Source of the DNA: Candidatus Wildermuthbacteria bacterium RIFCSPHIGHO2_12_FULL_40_12
GTDB taxonomy: Bacteria; Patescibacteriota; Minisyncoccia; Minisyncoccales; 2-12-FULL-40-12
Reading direction: 5' to 3'
NCBI GenBank assembly: GCA_001823315.1
Contig: MHUC01000035.1
Coordinates: 1-23,246, forward strand
Length of the DNA stretch: 23,246 bases
Shown: in pieces, positions 9,206 through 16,345 of the stretch
Numbering within the stretch: position 1 is the first letter of the stretch
How the letters are laid out: every line of letters begins with the position of its first letter
Notes under the pieces: generated by a model
Told to the model about the DNA's origin: nothing
The model's database searches: none
The model's input: the letters and a program-made list of their open reading frames with translations, nothing else
Position numbers and translations under genes: made by a program

Positions 9206-9748
9206 ATGAAAGAGCAAGAATATATATATTATTGTGGAAAATCAGACACATCTCTCCCTGATAATTTATTTTTGGAAAGAAATTATAGTCTTAAGGCGTG
9301 GAGACCAAAAATAAACGAAATGACCCCGAAGAACTTATTTTATAGCAGTTTTTTTGCATGGGCAATTTTTTATTTTCTGAAAATTTTTTATCGTCCAGAA
9401 TATAAAATTTTCCTTATTTATTATAAAAAAAAAGAGATAGCTAGTTATTGCGCTGTTTTACCAAAATATTTTAAAACCCCTTTTATGGAAAATAATGATT
9501 TGCAAATAGGGCCAATTGGAACACGCGAAAATCATCAAAGAAAAGGAATAGCTCTTTATTTAATAAGCAAAATAATTGAATCTTATAAAGATAAAAAAAT
9601 TAATTTTTGGTATGTTGCGAGGAAAGAAAATGAACCATCTATTAAGCTGATAGAAAAAATTGGTTTTACAAAATATGGAGAGGGTACTAAGAAAAAAAGA
9701 TTTATCGGAGGGTTTTTAGATACTTTTGTTATAGATAAAAAATTCTAA
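9206..9748 (+). CDS. GNAT-family N-acetyltransferase
   Basis: The 180-residue protein carries the acetyl-CoA pyrophosphate-binding loop RENHQRKGIALYLI (Q/R-x-x-G-x-A form) and the downstream ENEPSIKLIEKIGF segment typical of GNAT motif B. The N-terminal half has several aromatic, hydrophobic stretches and no signal peptide. In a locus with amino-sugar genes it may N-acetylate a sugar amine, which is inference from position. It follows the methyltransferase by 14 bases and precedes the phosphoglycosyl transferase by 3. Confidence 0.78.
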   Translation: MKEQEYIYYCGKSDTSLPDNLFLERNYSLKAWRPKINEMTPKNLFYSSFFAWAIFYFLKIFYRPEYKIFLIYYKKKEIASYCAVLPKYFKTPFMENNDLQIGPIGTRENHQRKGIALYLISKIIESYKDKKINFWYVARKENEPSIKLIEKIGFTKYGEGTKKKRFIGGFLDTFVIDKKF

Positions 9749-9751
9749 ATC

Positions 9752-10345
9752 ATGATAAAACGAATTTTCGATTTTATTTTTTCTGGTATAGGTCTTATTG
9801 TTCTTTTTCCTATGTTTTTGGTTCTTGCCGTGTTTATTAAATTAAGTTCGCCCGGTCCGGTTTTTTATTTGGGTGAGCGAGTGGGGAAAAACGGCAAACA
9901 TTTTAAAATGTATAAATTTAGGACCATGATAGACAATGCCGAACGCTTGGGCGGTCCCTCAACTTCCGATGACGATCCGCGCCTCACCAAGACAGGGAAG
10001 TTTCTCAAGAAATTTCAGCTTGATGAATTTGCCCAGCTTATTAATGTATTTCGTGGGGAGATGAGCTTAGCGGGGCCGCGCCCAGAATTTCCACTATACG
10101 TTGACATGATGACAGAAGAGGAAAAACGTGTTATTTTGTCTGTGCGTCCCGGCATGACTGATTTTGCTTCTTTGTGGAACTTTCATGAAGGGGAGTTGCT
10201 TCAAGGCAGTTTAGATCCAGAAAAAACATATTTGGAAAAAATACGGCCAGAAAAGATAAGATTGCAGATAAAATACATCAAAGAGCGTTCTTTCTGGTTG
10301 GATATCAAAGTTATAATCTTGACGATACTAAAAATTTTTAAGTAA
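9752..10345 (+). CDS. monotopic phosphoglycosyl transferase (initial sugar transferase)
   Basis: A 197-residue enzyme of the bacterial sugar transferase family (WcaJ/PglC type, short form). It has an N-terminal re-entrant hydrophobic helix (IFSGIGLIVLFPMFLVLAVF) followed by SPGPVFY, the YKFRTM motif, the catalytic DE pair in FQLDEFAQL, and MSLAGPRPE. It transfers a sugar-1-phosphate to undecaprenyl phosphate and so starts lipid-linked glycan assembly. Its length matches minimal PglC-like enzymes, with no large N-terminal domain. Codon use is more GC-rich than in the preceding genes. Role confidence is high; the sugar is unknown. Confidence 0.92.
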   Translation: MIKRIFDFIFSGIGLIVLFPMFLVLAVFIKLSSPGPVFYLGERVGKNGKHFKMYKFRTMIDNAERLGGPSTSDDDPRLTKTGKFLKKFQLDEFAQLINVFRGEMSLAGPRPEFPLYVDMMTEEEKRVILSVRPGMTDFASLWNFHEGELLQGSLDPEKTYLEKIRPEKIRLQIKYIKERSFWLDIKVIILTILKIFK

Positions 10346-10355
10346 ACACTAAACA

Positions 10356-10715
10356 ATGGATAAAGTCGTTAGTTATAAAAGCATAGCGAATGAAGCTCGC
10401 AAGAAATCACTTGAGTTGATATATAAAGCGCAGACAAGCCATATTGCCAGTAATTTTAGCTGTGCCGATTTACTGACGGTTATTTTTGAAAAAGCGGATT
10501 TGGATATAGACAAGGTTATTTTAAGTAAGGGCTGGGCGGCGGCCGTTCTTTATTACTTTTTGTGGAAGAAAGGCCGTATCACCGAGGAAGAATTAAACAG
10601 TTATTGTTTTCCTGGTAGCAAATTCATCGGGTTAGCGGAACCGATGGGGAAAATGGTAAAATGCAACTGCGATGCCAAAAAAGGGACACAAGTGGGCAAA
10701 AAAACAGAGACTTAA
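10356..10715 (+). CDS. transketolase N-subunit, 5' fragment (interrupted)
   Basis: Residues 1-95 match the N-terminal part of a split-type transketolase TPP-binding subunit, including the SHIASNFSCADLL, ILSKGWAAAVLYYFL and GSKFIGLAEP blocks. A normal protein would run on within about ten residues into the AAGGSMGFG block, but that block lies 600 bases downstream in another frame. The last roughly 24 residues (from about MGKMVKCNC) resemble nothing in the family and overlap the HNH gene by 44 bases. The fragment cannot bind TPP alone because the GDG motif is missing. It could pair with the second fragment, but this is untested. In other glycan clusters these subunit pairs supply sugar precursors. 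Confidence 0.8.
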   Translation: MDKVVSYKSIANEARKKSLELIYKAQTSHIASNFSCADLLTVIFEKADLDIDKVILSKGWAAAVLYYFLWKKGRITEEELNSYCFPGSKFIGLAEPMGKMVKCNCDAKKGTQVGKKTET

Positions 10716-11196
10716 ACGGAGCCAACAATACCGTGGCAAGGGAAATCCTTTTCATGGAAAAAAACACACGGAAGAGGTTAGGAATAAGATTGGTCAGCTT
10801 AGGAAAGGCGTTTGGAATGGGTTTGGTTTTAAGAAAGGGCATATCCCTTGGAATAAAGATTTAAAGGGTATTCATTTATCGCCAAAAAGCGAATTTAAAA
10901 AAGGGATGAGATTACCTCATAAATCTTATAGGAGAGGAAAGAATCATCCATCATGGAAAGGTGGAGTTTCTGGTAAGTATCGGCAAAAGTATTTAGAAAA
11001 ATTAGTTGGAAGAATCAAACCCAAAAAGTGTGAGGTTTGCGAGAGAAAAGGAAAAATATATTTCGATCACGATCATAAAACAAAACAATTTAGAGGTTGG
11101 ATTTGTAGTAATTGTAATTTCATCCTAGGTCACGCTCAAGATGATCCTAAAATACTTATGTCATTGATGAGATATCTTAAAAAAAATGGAGAATAA
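10672..11196 (+). CDS. HNH endonuclease, endonuclease-VII-like with NUMOD3 repeat
   Basis: The 174-residue, very basic protein begins MPKKGHKW and has a NUMOD3-type DNA-binding block (NPFHGKKHTEEVRNKIGQL, about residues 25-43), a PSWKGG linker element, and a C-terminal endonuclease VII/HNH core: CEVC, then FDHDHKT, then RGWICSNCN and a GHAQDD helix. The four cysteines probably bind zinc and the DHDH histidine is the catalytic base. Such enzymes are phage-type and homing-type nucleases. It lies inside the transketolase N gene and overlaps both fragments (44 and 11 bases), so it probably arrived as a homing gene. The flanking non-coding sequence seems too short for a group I intron. Confidence 0.85.
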   Translation: MPKKGHKWAKKQRLKRSQQYRGKGNPFHGKKHTEEVRNKIGQLRKGVWNGFGFKKGHIPWNKDLKGIHLSPKSEFKKGMRLPHKSYRRGKNHPSWKGGVSGKYRQKYLEKLVGRIKPKKCEVCERKGKIYFDHDHKTKQFRGWICSNCNFILGHAQDDPKILMSLMRYLKKNGE

Positions 11197-11734
11197 AATT
11201 TGTAAAAAATGCGGTGGGAAAGGTGAGTATTTTGATCGATTTATTCCTGCGGCTGGCGGGTCAATGGGTTTTGGTTTGCCTTTTGGTGTAGGTTTCGCAT
11301 TAGCTAAGAAATTAAACAACGAAGAAGGAAAAATATATGTTTTAATGTCTGACGGCGAGATGCAATGCGGAACCACCTGGGAATCGGCTCTAATAGGATC
11401 CCATCACAATTTAGATAATCTGGTTGTTGTGGTGGACGCGAATGATTTGCAGGCCATGGGGAGGGTCGAAGACATATTGAATATAGAACCGCTGAAAGAC
11501 AAATGGAATTCATTTGGCTGGGAAGTTGAGAGAATTGATGGGCATAATTTTGAAGAAATAGAAAAATCGCTGCATAATTTACCATTACAAAAAGGAAAAC
11601 CAACAATAATAATCGCTAAAACCATTAAAGGTAAAGGTGTAAGCTTTTTTGAAGGAGATAATTTGTATCACTATAAAGGTTTGTCTGAAGAGGAATACGA
11701 AAGAGCAAAGAGAGAATTGGCAAATGGCGAATAG
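11186..11734 (+). CDS. transketolase N-subunit, 3' fragment (TPP-binding core)
   Basis: From about residue 19 this matches the transketolase thiamine-diphosphate domain: IPAAGGSMGFGLPFG, the SDGEMQCGTTWESAL metal/TPP motif (GDG-like with DANDLQAMG following), the IDGHNF block and KTIKGKGVSFFE. The first 18 residues (MENKICKKCGGKGEYFD) are not family sequence and contain two CxxC-like cysteines, so they look like the tail of the inserted element read in a third frame. Its ATG overlaps the HNH stop by 11 bases, which would allow coupled translation of a separate TPP-domain polypeptide. The natural stop is TAG followed immediately by TAA. Confidence 0.83.
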   Translation: MENKICKKCGGKGEYFDRFIPAAGGSMGFGLPFGVGFALAKKLNNEEGKIYVLMSDGEMQCGTTWESALIGSHHNLDNLVVVVDANDLQAMGRVEDILNIEPLKDKWNSFGWEVERIDGHNFEEIEKSLHNLPLQKGKPTIIIAKTIKGKGVSFFEGDNLYHYKGLSEEEYERAKRELANGE

Positions 11735-12115
11735 TAATGTTTAGATTTGAAGAATTAGATATTTGGAGGCTATCCGTAGATTACGGAAAAGGTTGTTATG
11801 CTATTGCTAGTGAGTTTCCAAAACATGAATTATTTGCACTCGGGAGTCAACTACGAAGAGCATCTTTATCGATTTCCAATAACATAGCTGAAGGTTCAGT
11901 TGGATCAAGTGCGAACTTTAAAAAATATATAAATACAGCAATAGGTTCTGTGTTGGAAACGGTCAATATTTTAAACTTTGCTTATGAGATTGGATATATT
12001 AATTTAGATATCAAAAAAGAAAAATATAATCAAGCAGAATTATTAATAAAGAAAATGCGTAGTTTTGCAAATTCTCTGGATTAGAGCAATTTGCCATTAG
12101 CTACTAGCAATTTGC
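11720..12115 (+). mobile_element. candidate mobile unit: four-helix-bundle gene with imperfect terminal inverted repeats
   Basis: The left end (11720-11739, GCAAATGGCGAATAGTAATG) and the reverse complement of the right end (12095-12115, GCAAATTGCTAGTAGCTAATG) agree with a few mismatches and a 1-4-base gap. They enclose the four-helix-bundle gene. A direct repeat AGCAATTTGC occurs at 12085-12094 and 12106-12115. No transposase is present, so any movement would need an enzyme elsewhere. Boundary positions are tentative. Confidence 0.45.
11737..12084 (+). CDS. four-helix-bundle protein (S23 / 23S-rRNA-intervening-sequence family)
   Basis: The 115-residue protein begins MFRFEELDIWRLSVDYGK and carries FPKHELFALGSQLRRASLSI and NNIAEGSVGSSANF, the conserved blocks of the four-helix-bundle (S23-type) family, which occurs both in rRNA insertions and as free genes. 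Its biochemical role is unknown; a pentameric helical bundle that may bind RNA has been proposed for the family. It starts 3 bases after the transketolase stop and lies between the N and C subunits of one enzyme. The flanking imperfect inverted repeats suggest insertion. Confidence 0.85.
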   Translation: MFRFEELDIWRLSVDYGKGCYAIASEFPKHELFALGSQLRRASLSISNNIAEGSVGSSANFKKYINTAIGSVLETVNILNFAYEIGYINLDIKKEKYNQAELLIKKMRSFANSLD

Positions 12116-12121
12116 AATACC

Positions 12122-12622
12122 ATGGCTGAAATAATCAAACAACAAGACACAAGAAGGGTTTTCGTTGAAGCATTAAACGAGCTGGCAGAAAAAGACCCTA
12201 AAATCATCGTTATCATTTGCGATGTTGGTTTTAATTATTTGGATGACCCGAAAAATAAATTTAAAGTTATTAATCTTGGAGTAACAGAGATGAGTTCAAT
12301 GATTATTGCTGCCGCTTTAGCTTTGGCAGGATTTAAACCATACATATACAGTATGATTAATTTCGTTACTTTTCGGCCCTATGAAGCAGTTCGCAACGCC
12401 GTTGCCTTGCACAAAGCCAATGTAAAAATTATAGGAGTTAAAGGCAGTGAGAAATATAAATTTCTTGGTTTTTCTCACAACCTTTTGACCGAAGACGAAG
12501 AAATAAGAATTCTTAAAGATTTACCAGATTTTAAAACTTATATCCCTGAAAATCCAGAAGATGTAAGAAGAATTGTTTTAGAATCTTACAAGAGCGAAAA
12601 CCCTGCCTATATTCGTCTTTAG
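12122..12622 (+). CDS. transketolase C-subunit, truncated (Pyr domain only)
   Basis: The 166-residue protein is a transketolase pyrimidine-binding domain: TRRVFVEALNELA, GVTEMSSMIIAAALALAGF, the RPYEAVRNAVALH helix and FSHNLLTEDEEIRIL. E of GVTEMSS is the residue that activates the TPP aminopyrimidine ring. Usual C subunits have about 300 residues, with a second domain after the Pyr domain; here TAG follows NPAYIRL. The same frame beyond the TAG reads RKKFPKTGLGRFT before the next stop, so the ORF may once have been longer. Two repeats of AGCAATTTGC lie just upstream. A working enzyme without the C-terminal domain is possible but not shown. Confidence 0.82.
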   Translation: MAEIIKQQDTRRVFVEALNELAEKDPKIIVIICDVGFNYLDDPKNKFKVINLGVTEMSSMIIAAALALAGFKPYIYSMINFVTFRPYEAVRNAVALHKANVKIIGVKGSEKYKFLGFSHNLLTEDEEIRILKDLPDFKTYIPENPEDVRRIVLESYKSENPAYIRL

Positions 12623-12679
12623 AGAAAAAAATTTCCGAAAACGGGTCTCGGGAGATTCACATAAACAATTCAACAGAAA

Positions 12680-12699
12680 AACCCTTCCGAGGAAGGGTT
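12680..12699 (-). terminator. intrinsic terminator after the PIG-L gene
   Basis: AACCCTTCC and GGAAGGGTT form a 9-bp inverted repeat with a tiny loop (4 bases if the last pair opens). On the minus strand it follows the PIG-L stop by about 24 bases and is followed by TTTTTCTGTTG. It may also stop plus-strand transcripts from the transketolase genes. Confidence 0.75.
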
Positions 12700-12722
12700 A
12701 TTGTATTGTGTGTTCTTGATGA

Positions 12723-13427
12723 TCAGAAAAGATTTGTTGCCTTCAAAACCGTGAAGGCCTCGGCGAATTTTCCTGTGGGACCTTCGTGCATACTTGCACG
12801 AAGGGCATATCGAGCGCGGCAAGCCTGTTCGTACTTATGAATCTCCTGCGATGTATACTCGCAGAGAGCACGCATTGCGGTATCCGTCTGTTGGACGGTG
12901 AGAGTTTCGTAGTACGTAGGGCTTTGAATCGGCGTCCAAACTTCGTAGCCGAGAACCGTTTGTACTGGTGGACAATTAGATTCTGATCCGTACTCCAGGA
13001 ACCACGGGCCTGGTGCCATGCCGATAGCATCAAGCACTGCCCTTGAGACGACCTTATGATCCACGTGATCGTCATTGGGGTGTGGCAGATATACGACTTG
13101 GGGTTCGATCTTGCGAATTACGGCAAGAGCCCATAACCGTAGCCGCTCTTCCGAGTAGTGCCATGGGTTGTTTTCGCTACCCATAATCGTATGATCCGGA
13201 TCGATGCCGAGTACTTTGAGGGCGCGAGGGATCTCTCCTTCGCGCAACTTCAGATATTCTTCATGTGTCATGTGTCTGCAAGTAATATCTGTTGTGTTGC
13301 CGGGAAAAGCCACAGAGACCTCTCGTTCTAATTCAAGATGTTTCACGATGCTTCCGCCACATCCGATTGTCTCGTCGTCGGGATGCGGCGCAAAAACCAA
13401 GACACGATCCATTTCTACAAGATCCAT
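12723..13427 (-). CDS. PIG-L (LmbE-like) N-acetylglucosaminyl deacetylase family protein
   Basis: The 234-residue protein has the family's two metal motifs: PHPDDE (residues 14-19) and PHPNDDHVDH (residues 115-124), which bind zinc in deacetylases such as MshB, BshB and PIG-L. The reaction is probably hydrolysis of an N-acetyl group from an amino sugar or conjugate, perhaps a glycan or small thiol precursor. The ribosome site is strong (AAGGAGG, 6-7 bases before the ATG) and overlaps the upstream phosphatase stop region, so the two genes form an operon. High GC compared with the glycan genes suggests a different origin. The substrate is unknown. Confidence 0.85.
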   Translation of the reverse strand: MDLVEMDRVLVFAPHPDDETIGCGGSIVKHLELEREVSVAFPGNTTDITCRHMTHEEYLKLREGEIPRALKVLGIDPDHTIMGSENNPWHYSEERLRLWALAVIRKIEPQVVYLPHPNDDHVDHKVVSRAVLDAIGMAPGPWFLEYGSESNCPPVQTVLGYEVWTPIQSPTYYETLTVQQTDTAMRALCEYTSQEIHKYEQACRARYALRASMHEGPTGKFAEAFTVLKATNLF

Positions 13428-13440
13428 TTTGGGCCTCCTT

Positions 13441-14325
13441 TCAGAAATCGATTCCGACCACAGTCACTTCAGCCATGTTTATGTGGGTTTTATGACTATG
13501 GGCAGCTTCTAAATAACGAGCAACGTTAAGGACAGCATTGACGCCGCCAGTATTGTAAGCGCCAATAATAATATCGGCTATCTCTGTGTCAGTCATGTTC
13601 TTGGTGCTGTGGTATGGCACTGCTCCATCGGTGCACAGTATCACCTTTTTGACGAGTTTTCTCTCAAGAGTTACAACCTCCAGCATGCTGTGAGCCGCCA
13701 TTTGACCGTTGAGTAAGCCATACCATCCAGGCTGATTGCAACGTTGGTTGCGCGCTTGAACCATTGGATCAAAAAACCGTAGCCACATTTCACGCGTTAT
13801 TGCTTTGTTCGTCTCTGCGTCTACGGTTTCAAGGGATACGTTTTTCTCATTCGCAATTTCACGTTTGAAACGTTCAATTAAAGAATACATTTCTGTATCG
13901 TGCTTGCGGACTTGATCTTTTGACATAATGATTTCTCCTTCTGTCGTTAGCACGATGAAGCGAGCGTCTCCTATGGCCGCGAATCTCGCCTCCTCTTTGA
14001 CCACGGTCATTAAAGACATTGTAAGCCCTGGCAGGTACGCTGGTTGGTCGCTATCCAGGTTGTGCATTGTCCAAAGTAGTCTGGCCTCTTCGTTGAGTGT
14101 TCCGAATATTTCCGATGGTTCAGTTGATTTTATCGAAGGGATAATTTGCCTGATTGCTTCGATAAGTAGTTGATTGCCCGTTATGCCATTGTATTTTGGC
14201 AATGGATGTTCGCTGTTGAAAGCTGGAGCCACCCCATCTCCTACAAGGAAGATGTGATCAGATACGTAGCTAATATCTTCTTGAGACAGAGCTGATCCTT
14301 GATCGTAAATGGTGCTGATTTTCAC
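13441..14325 (-). CDS. PP2C-like protein phosphatase homologue
   Basis: The 294-residue protein shows PP2C metal-site motifs in order: QEDISYV and FLVGDGVAPAF near residues 16-36, an AAIGDARFIVL block matching the GDSR motif, and VILCTDGAVPY matching SDG. The final DNxT motif is replaced by MAEVTVVGIDF, so one metal-binding Asp is missing or replaced by Glu. A middle segment (FFDPMVQARNQRCNQPG then YGLLNGQ) is shared with both phosphatase homologues next to it. It starts at GTG, chosen because AAGGAGG lies 7 bases upstream. A promoter with perfect -35 and -10 boxes lies about 75 bases upstream. Substrate unknown; it could act on a phosphoprotein, or be a non-catalytic binder. Confidence 0.75.
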   Translation of the reverse strand: MKISTIYDQGSALSQEDISYVSDHIFLVGDGVAPAFNSEHPLPKYNGITGNQLLIEAIRQIIPSIKSTEPSEIFGTLNEEARLLWTMHNLDSDQPAYLPGLTMSLMTVVKEEARFAAIGDARFIVLTTEGEIIMSKDQVRKHDTEMYSLIERFKREIANEKNVSLETVDAETNKAITREMWLRFFDPMVQARNQRCNQPGWYGLLNGQMAAHSMLEVVTLERKLVKKVILCTDGAVPYHSTKNMTDTEIADIIIGAYNTGGVNAVLNVARYLEAAHSHKTHINMAEVTVVGIDF

Positions 14326-14400
14326 TTCAGCACCTCCTTTCTGAATTTGGTATTTATATCAAACTTTGAACCTTATTAAGATTTCAAAGAGCAATTTCGG

Positions 14401-14428
14401 ATTATATCAAAGATGTCAATCTTGTCAA
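14401..14428 (-). promoter_or_regulatory. sigma-70-type promoter for phosphatase-PIG-L operon
   Basis: On the minus strand TTGACA (14428-14423) and TATAAT (14406-14401) are both exact and separated by 16 bases. A CTTTGAA/TTCAAAG inverted repeat (14364-14389) lies between it and the GTG, and could fold in the leader or bind a regulator. Confidence 0.8.
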
Positions 14429-14448
14429 TGCCTGGCGAGATAAACAAA

Positions 14449-14468
14449 AACCCTTCCGAAGAAGGGTT
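14449..14468 (-). terminator. intrinsic terminator after the broken phosphatase gene
   Basis: AACCCTTC, loop CGAA, GAAGGGTT gives an 8-bp stem; on the minus strand it is followed by TTTTTGTTTATC. It nearly copies the terminator at 12680-12699 and separates the broken gene from the next promoter. Confidence 0.8.
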
Positions 14469-14492
14469 TATTTTGTTGCGAATTACACGAAT

Positions 14493-15332
14493 TCAGTCAA
14501 ACCACACAGCCACGGCGGCGGCTTCGGCTGTCTGTCCGCTGTCTCGGATTCGCCAAAGCTGATCGTGAACGCCGCGTTTTTGTACGATATTAGCGAGCTC
14601 TCTCATCTTTTCTGGTTCATTGAACCAGTCGAATGGAAGAAATCCATCCGTGCAAAGCAGAAGGAAATCAAGAATGTTTATCGGGAGTGATAAATAGCGG
14701 CACATTCCGATGGATAGCTTTCCATTAAGTGCCGGATATCCTTCGATACTTTCAGGATTATTTATGTCCCGATTTTTCTGCGCCATCATTAACGGAGTGA
14801 AGAAAGTACGATACCTCTCTTTTCCGTATTGTTTTTGGAGTTGCTCTTTTAAAGCACGATCGCGGATAGAAGCTTTTTTTACCGGGTTGTCGGTATATTT
14901 AATAAATCCATCCTTAAATCGCTAAAGAGCAATACAGTCGCCACACTGGAAAATCTCGATTTCGCAGTCAGTGTTCAGCAAATCAATTTTCGCAGTAGCG
15001 AATGTTAGCCCAGAGAAATAGGCTGGTTCTTGAGCGAGTTGATGGCTTTTTCCAAGTTGCTCATGGAACATTTTGATTAAACCATCAATTTCTCTGATCG
15101 CATCGACAAGCTCGATATCTTTGGCTGCCGTAATATTCCGACAGAAACACTGCCTTACAACCTCACCGGTACCCAGTCCGCCCACAAGAATTGGTAGATT
15201 CTCTTGGTCGTAGGGAACAGAAAATCCATCGCATACTGCGATAATCGTTGGTTCAGCGTCAACGATTACTAGACCGTCCTCTTTGAATCTAGCGGGACGA
15301 TCTAAACAAGATTCGATTCTTAGGATTCCCAA
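14493..15332 (-). pseudogene. PP2C-like phosphatase homologue interrupted by one in-frame TAG
   Basis: One frame reads from the TTG at 15332 (backed by AAGGAGG 8 bases upstream) to the stop at 14493, broken only at codon 14922-14924 by TAG. The protein on both sides of the stop aligns with the gene at 16346-17233: CDGFSVPYD, FSGLTFATAKI and QCGDCIAL before it, then FTPLMMAQ, GYPALNGKLSIGM and LLLCTDGFLPFDW after it. The intact homologue has tryptophan at the stop position (GDCIALW), so a single TGG-to-TAG change explains it. Without readthrough the product is a 136-residue stub; a 98-residue ORF from an internal ATG covers the C-terminal part. Readthrough or suppression cannot be excluded. 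Confidence 0.8.
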
Positions 15333-15358
15333 TTAGGATTCCTCCTTTCTGTGTGATT

Positions 15359-15373
15359 CCTTGCTTTACAAGG
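15359..15373 (-). promoter_or_regulatory. leader hairpin or operator
   Basis: CCTTG, loop of 5, CAAGG forms a 5-bp inverted repeat between the promoter and the ribosome site of the broken phosphatase gene. It could be a transcript hairpin or a protein site; function unknown. Confidence 0.35.
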
Positions 15374-15383
15374 TACTGTCTAG

Positions 15384-15411
15384 ATTATACTTATTATTTT
15401 GTTTTTGTCAA
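15384..15411 (-). promoter_or_regulatory. sigma-70-type promoter for the broken phosphatase gene
   Basis: On the minus strand exact TTGACA (15411-15406) and exact TATAAT (15389-15384) are separated by 16 bases, about 50 bases before the TTG start. Both hexamers and the spacing equal those of the promoter at 14401-14428, so the two units are built alike. Confidence 0.82.
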
Positions 15412-15453
15412 CAAAACAGGCATTTAAGCCAGTTATTATTTAAGCTATAAAAT

Positions 15454-16341
15454 TTAGATAAGTAGAATAATTGATCCGGTCAAAGTAATAAGTACACCCA
15501 ATAGCTTGATATTGTCTATAGTGACACCAAAAAATGGCACGCTAAGTAGTGTTACTAATAATGCCTGGGTGTTTTTGATTGATTCATGGTATCCAGGATT
15601 AGGAGCGAGAGATATACCTTTTACGTTTAGAATATTTCCTAAGAAAGAAAAAACCGTCATTAAGAAAGCGATAGGTAAGAACGCGCGGAGTTGATTGTTG
15701 CTTATAAGATAACCTTTGATTTCTTTTGCGGTTAGCATGGTAAACGCTAAGAGATTGAATCCGAATATAAAAAGATTGATTTGAATTGGTAGAAAACCAA
15801 TTCGGATAGCTTCTTTTACTCCCAATACCATAATCGTAAACCCTACGGCCCCAGTAATTGCCAAAACGTACCATTTTGAAGATTGATTTACGGTATTTTG
15901 CTTGACGGTATTGTTCTGACCCGAGATAAGTAAATATACGCCGATAATGATAAGAATTTGTCCCAATATTTTAAATGACGCGAGGGGGCTTCCAAAAAGG
16001 GAAATGGAAAGAAATGATATTAATAGGATATTGCTATTTTTTATTGCTTCGACGAATTCTGGATTAGGCGATTTTATTATGGCTGTGAAGTTCGCTAAAT
16101 TGCCAACAACAGAAGCAACGCCAGCAACCAACATTATTATTAAGAATAATAAGAATTTTTCCGATGAAGCTATGTTATCTAGAGATTTATAATTCAAAAC
16201 AAAGAATCCCAGAAACGCCAAAGCAAAAAGGAATAATAGTATTTGTTTTGATGAAAAACCCTTATTGCCAAGATATCTTGCGCACAAAATCATTCCCGCG
16301 AAAAATAGGGATGACAATATAGAGTATATATACCAAGGCAT
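15454..16341 (-). CDS. EamA/DMT-superfamily membrane transporter
   Basis: About ten hydrophobic segments fill the 295-residue protein, in two related halves. NFTAIIKSPNPEFVEAIKNS in the first half and GISLAPNPGYHESIKNTQAL in the second are matching blocks followed by similar helices, the two-EamA architecture of drug/metabolite exporters. Substrate unknown; in this setting it could export a metabolite or a lipid-linked sugar. I prefer the ATG at 16341 (MPWYIYSILSSLFFAGM); a TTG at 16353 would overlap the upstream phosphatase stop. The ATG lies 4 bases after that stop, so the two are probably co-transcribed. Confidence 0.82.
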   Translation of the reverse strand: MPWYIYSILSSLFFAGMILCARYLGNKGFSSKQILLFLFALAFLGFFVLNYKSLDNIASSEKFLLFLIIMLVAGVASVVGNLANFTAIIKSPNPEFVEAIKNSNILLISFLSISLFGSPLASFKILGQILIIIGVYLLISGQNNTVKQNTVNQSSKWYVLAITGAVGFTIMVLGVKEAIRIGFLPIQINLFIFGFNLLAFTMLTAKEIKGYLISNNQLRAFLPIAFLMTVFSFLGNILNVKGISLAPNPGYHESIKNTQALLVTLLSVPFFGVTIDNIKLLGVLITLTGSIILLI

Positions 16342-16345
16342 AATA

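Noticed and set aside
10640..11245. Group I intron or intein in the transketolase gene
   Set aside because: The insert is almost filled by the HNH ORF, leaving too little sequence for an intron core. There is no HN plus Ser/Thr/Cys junction for an intein, and the frames differ on each side.
12623..12722. A short gene between transketolase C and PIG-L
   Set aside because: The stretch holds only about 14 codons before a stop and then the terminator hairpin.
13204..13529. Plus-strand ORFs under the PIG-L/phosphatase genes
   Set aside because: They are antisense to well-supported genes with ribosome sites and family motifs.
15412..15453. Extra gene or terminator between the promoter and the transporter end
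   Set aside because: The 42 bases show no clear hairpin with T-tail and no ORF.
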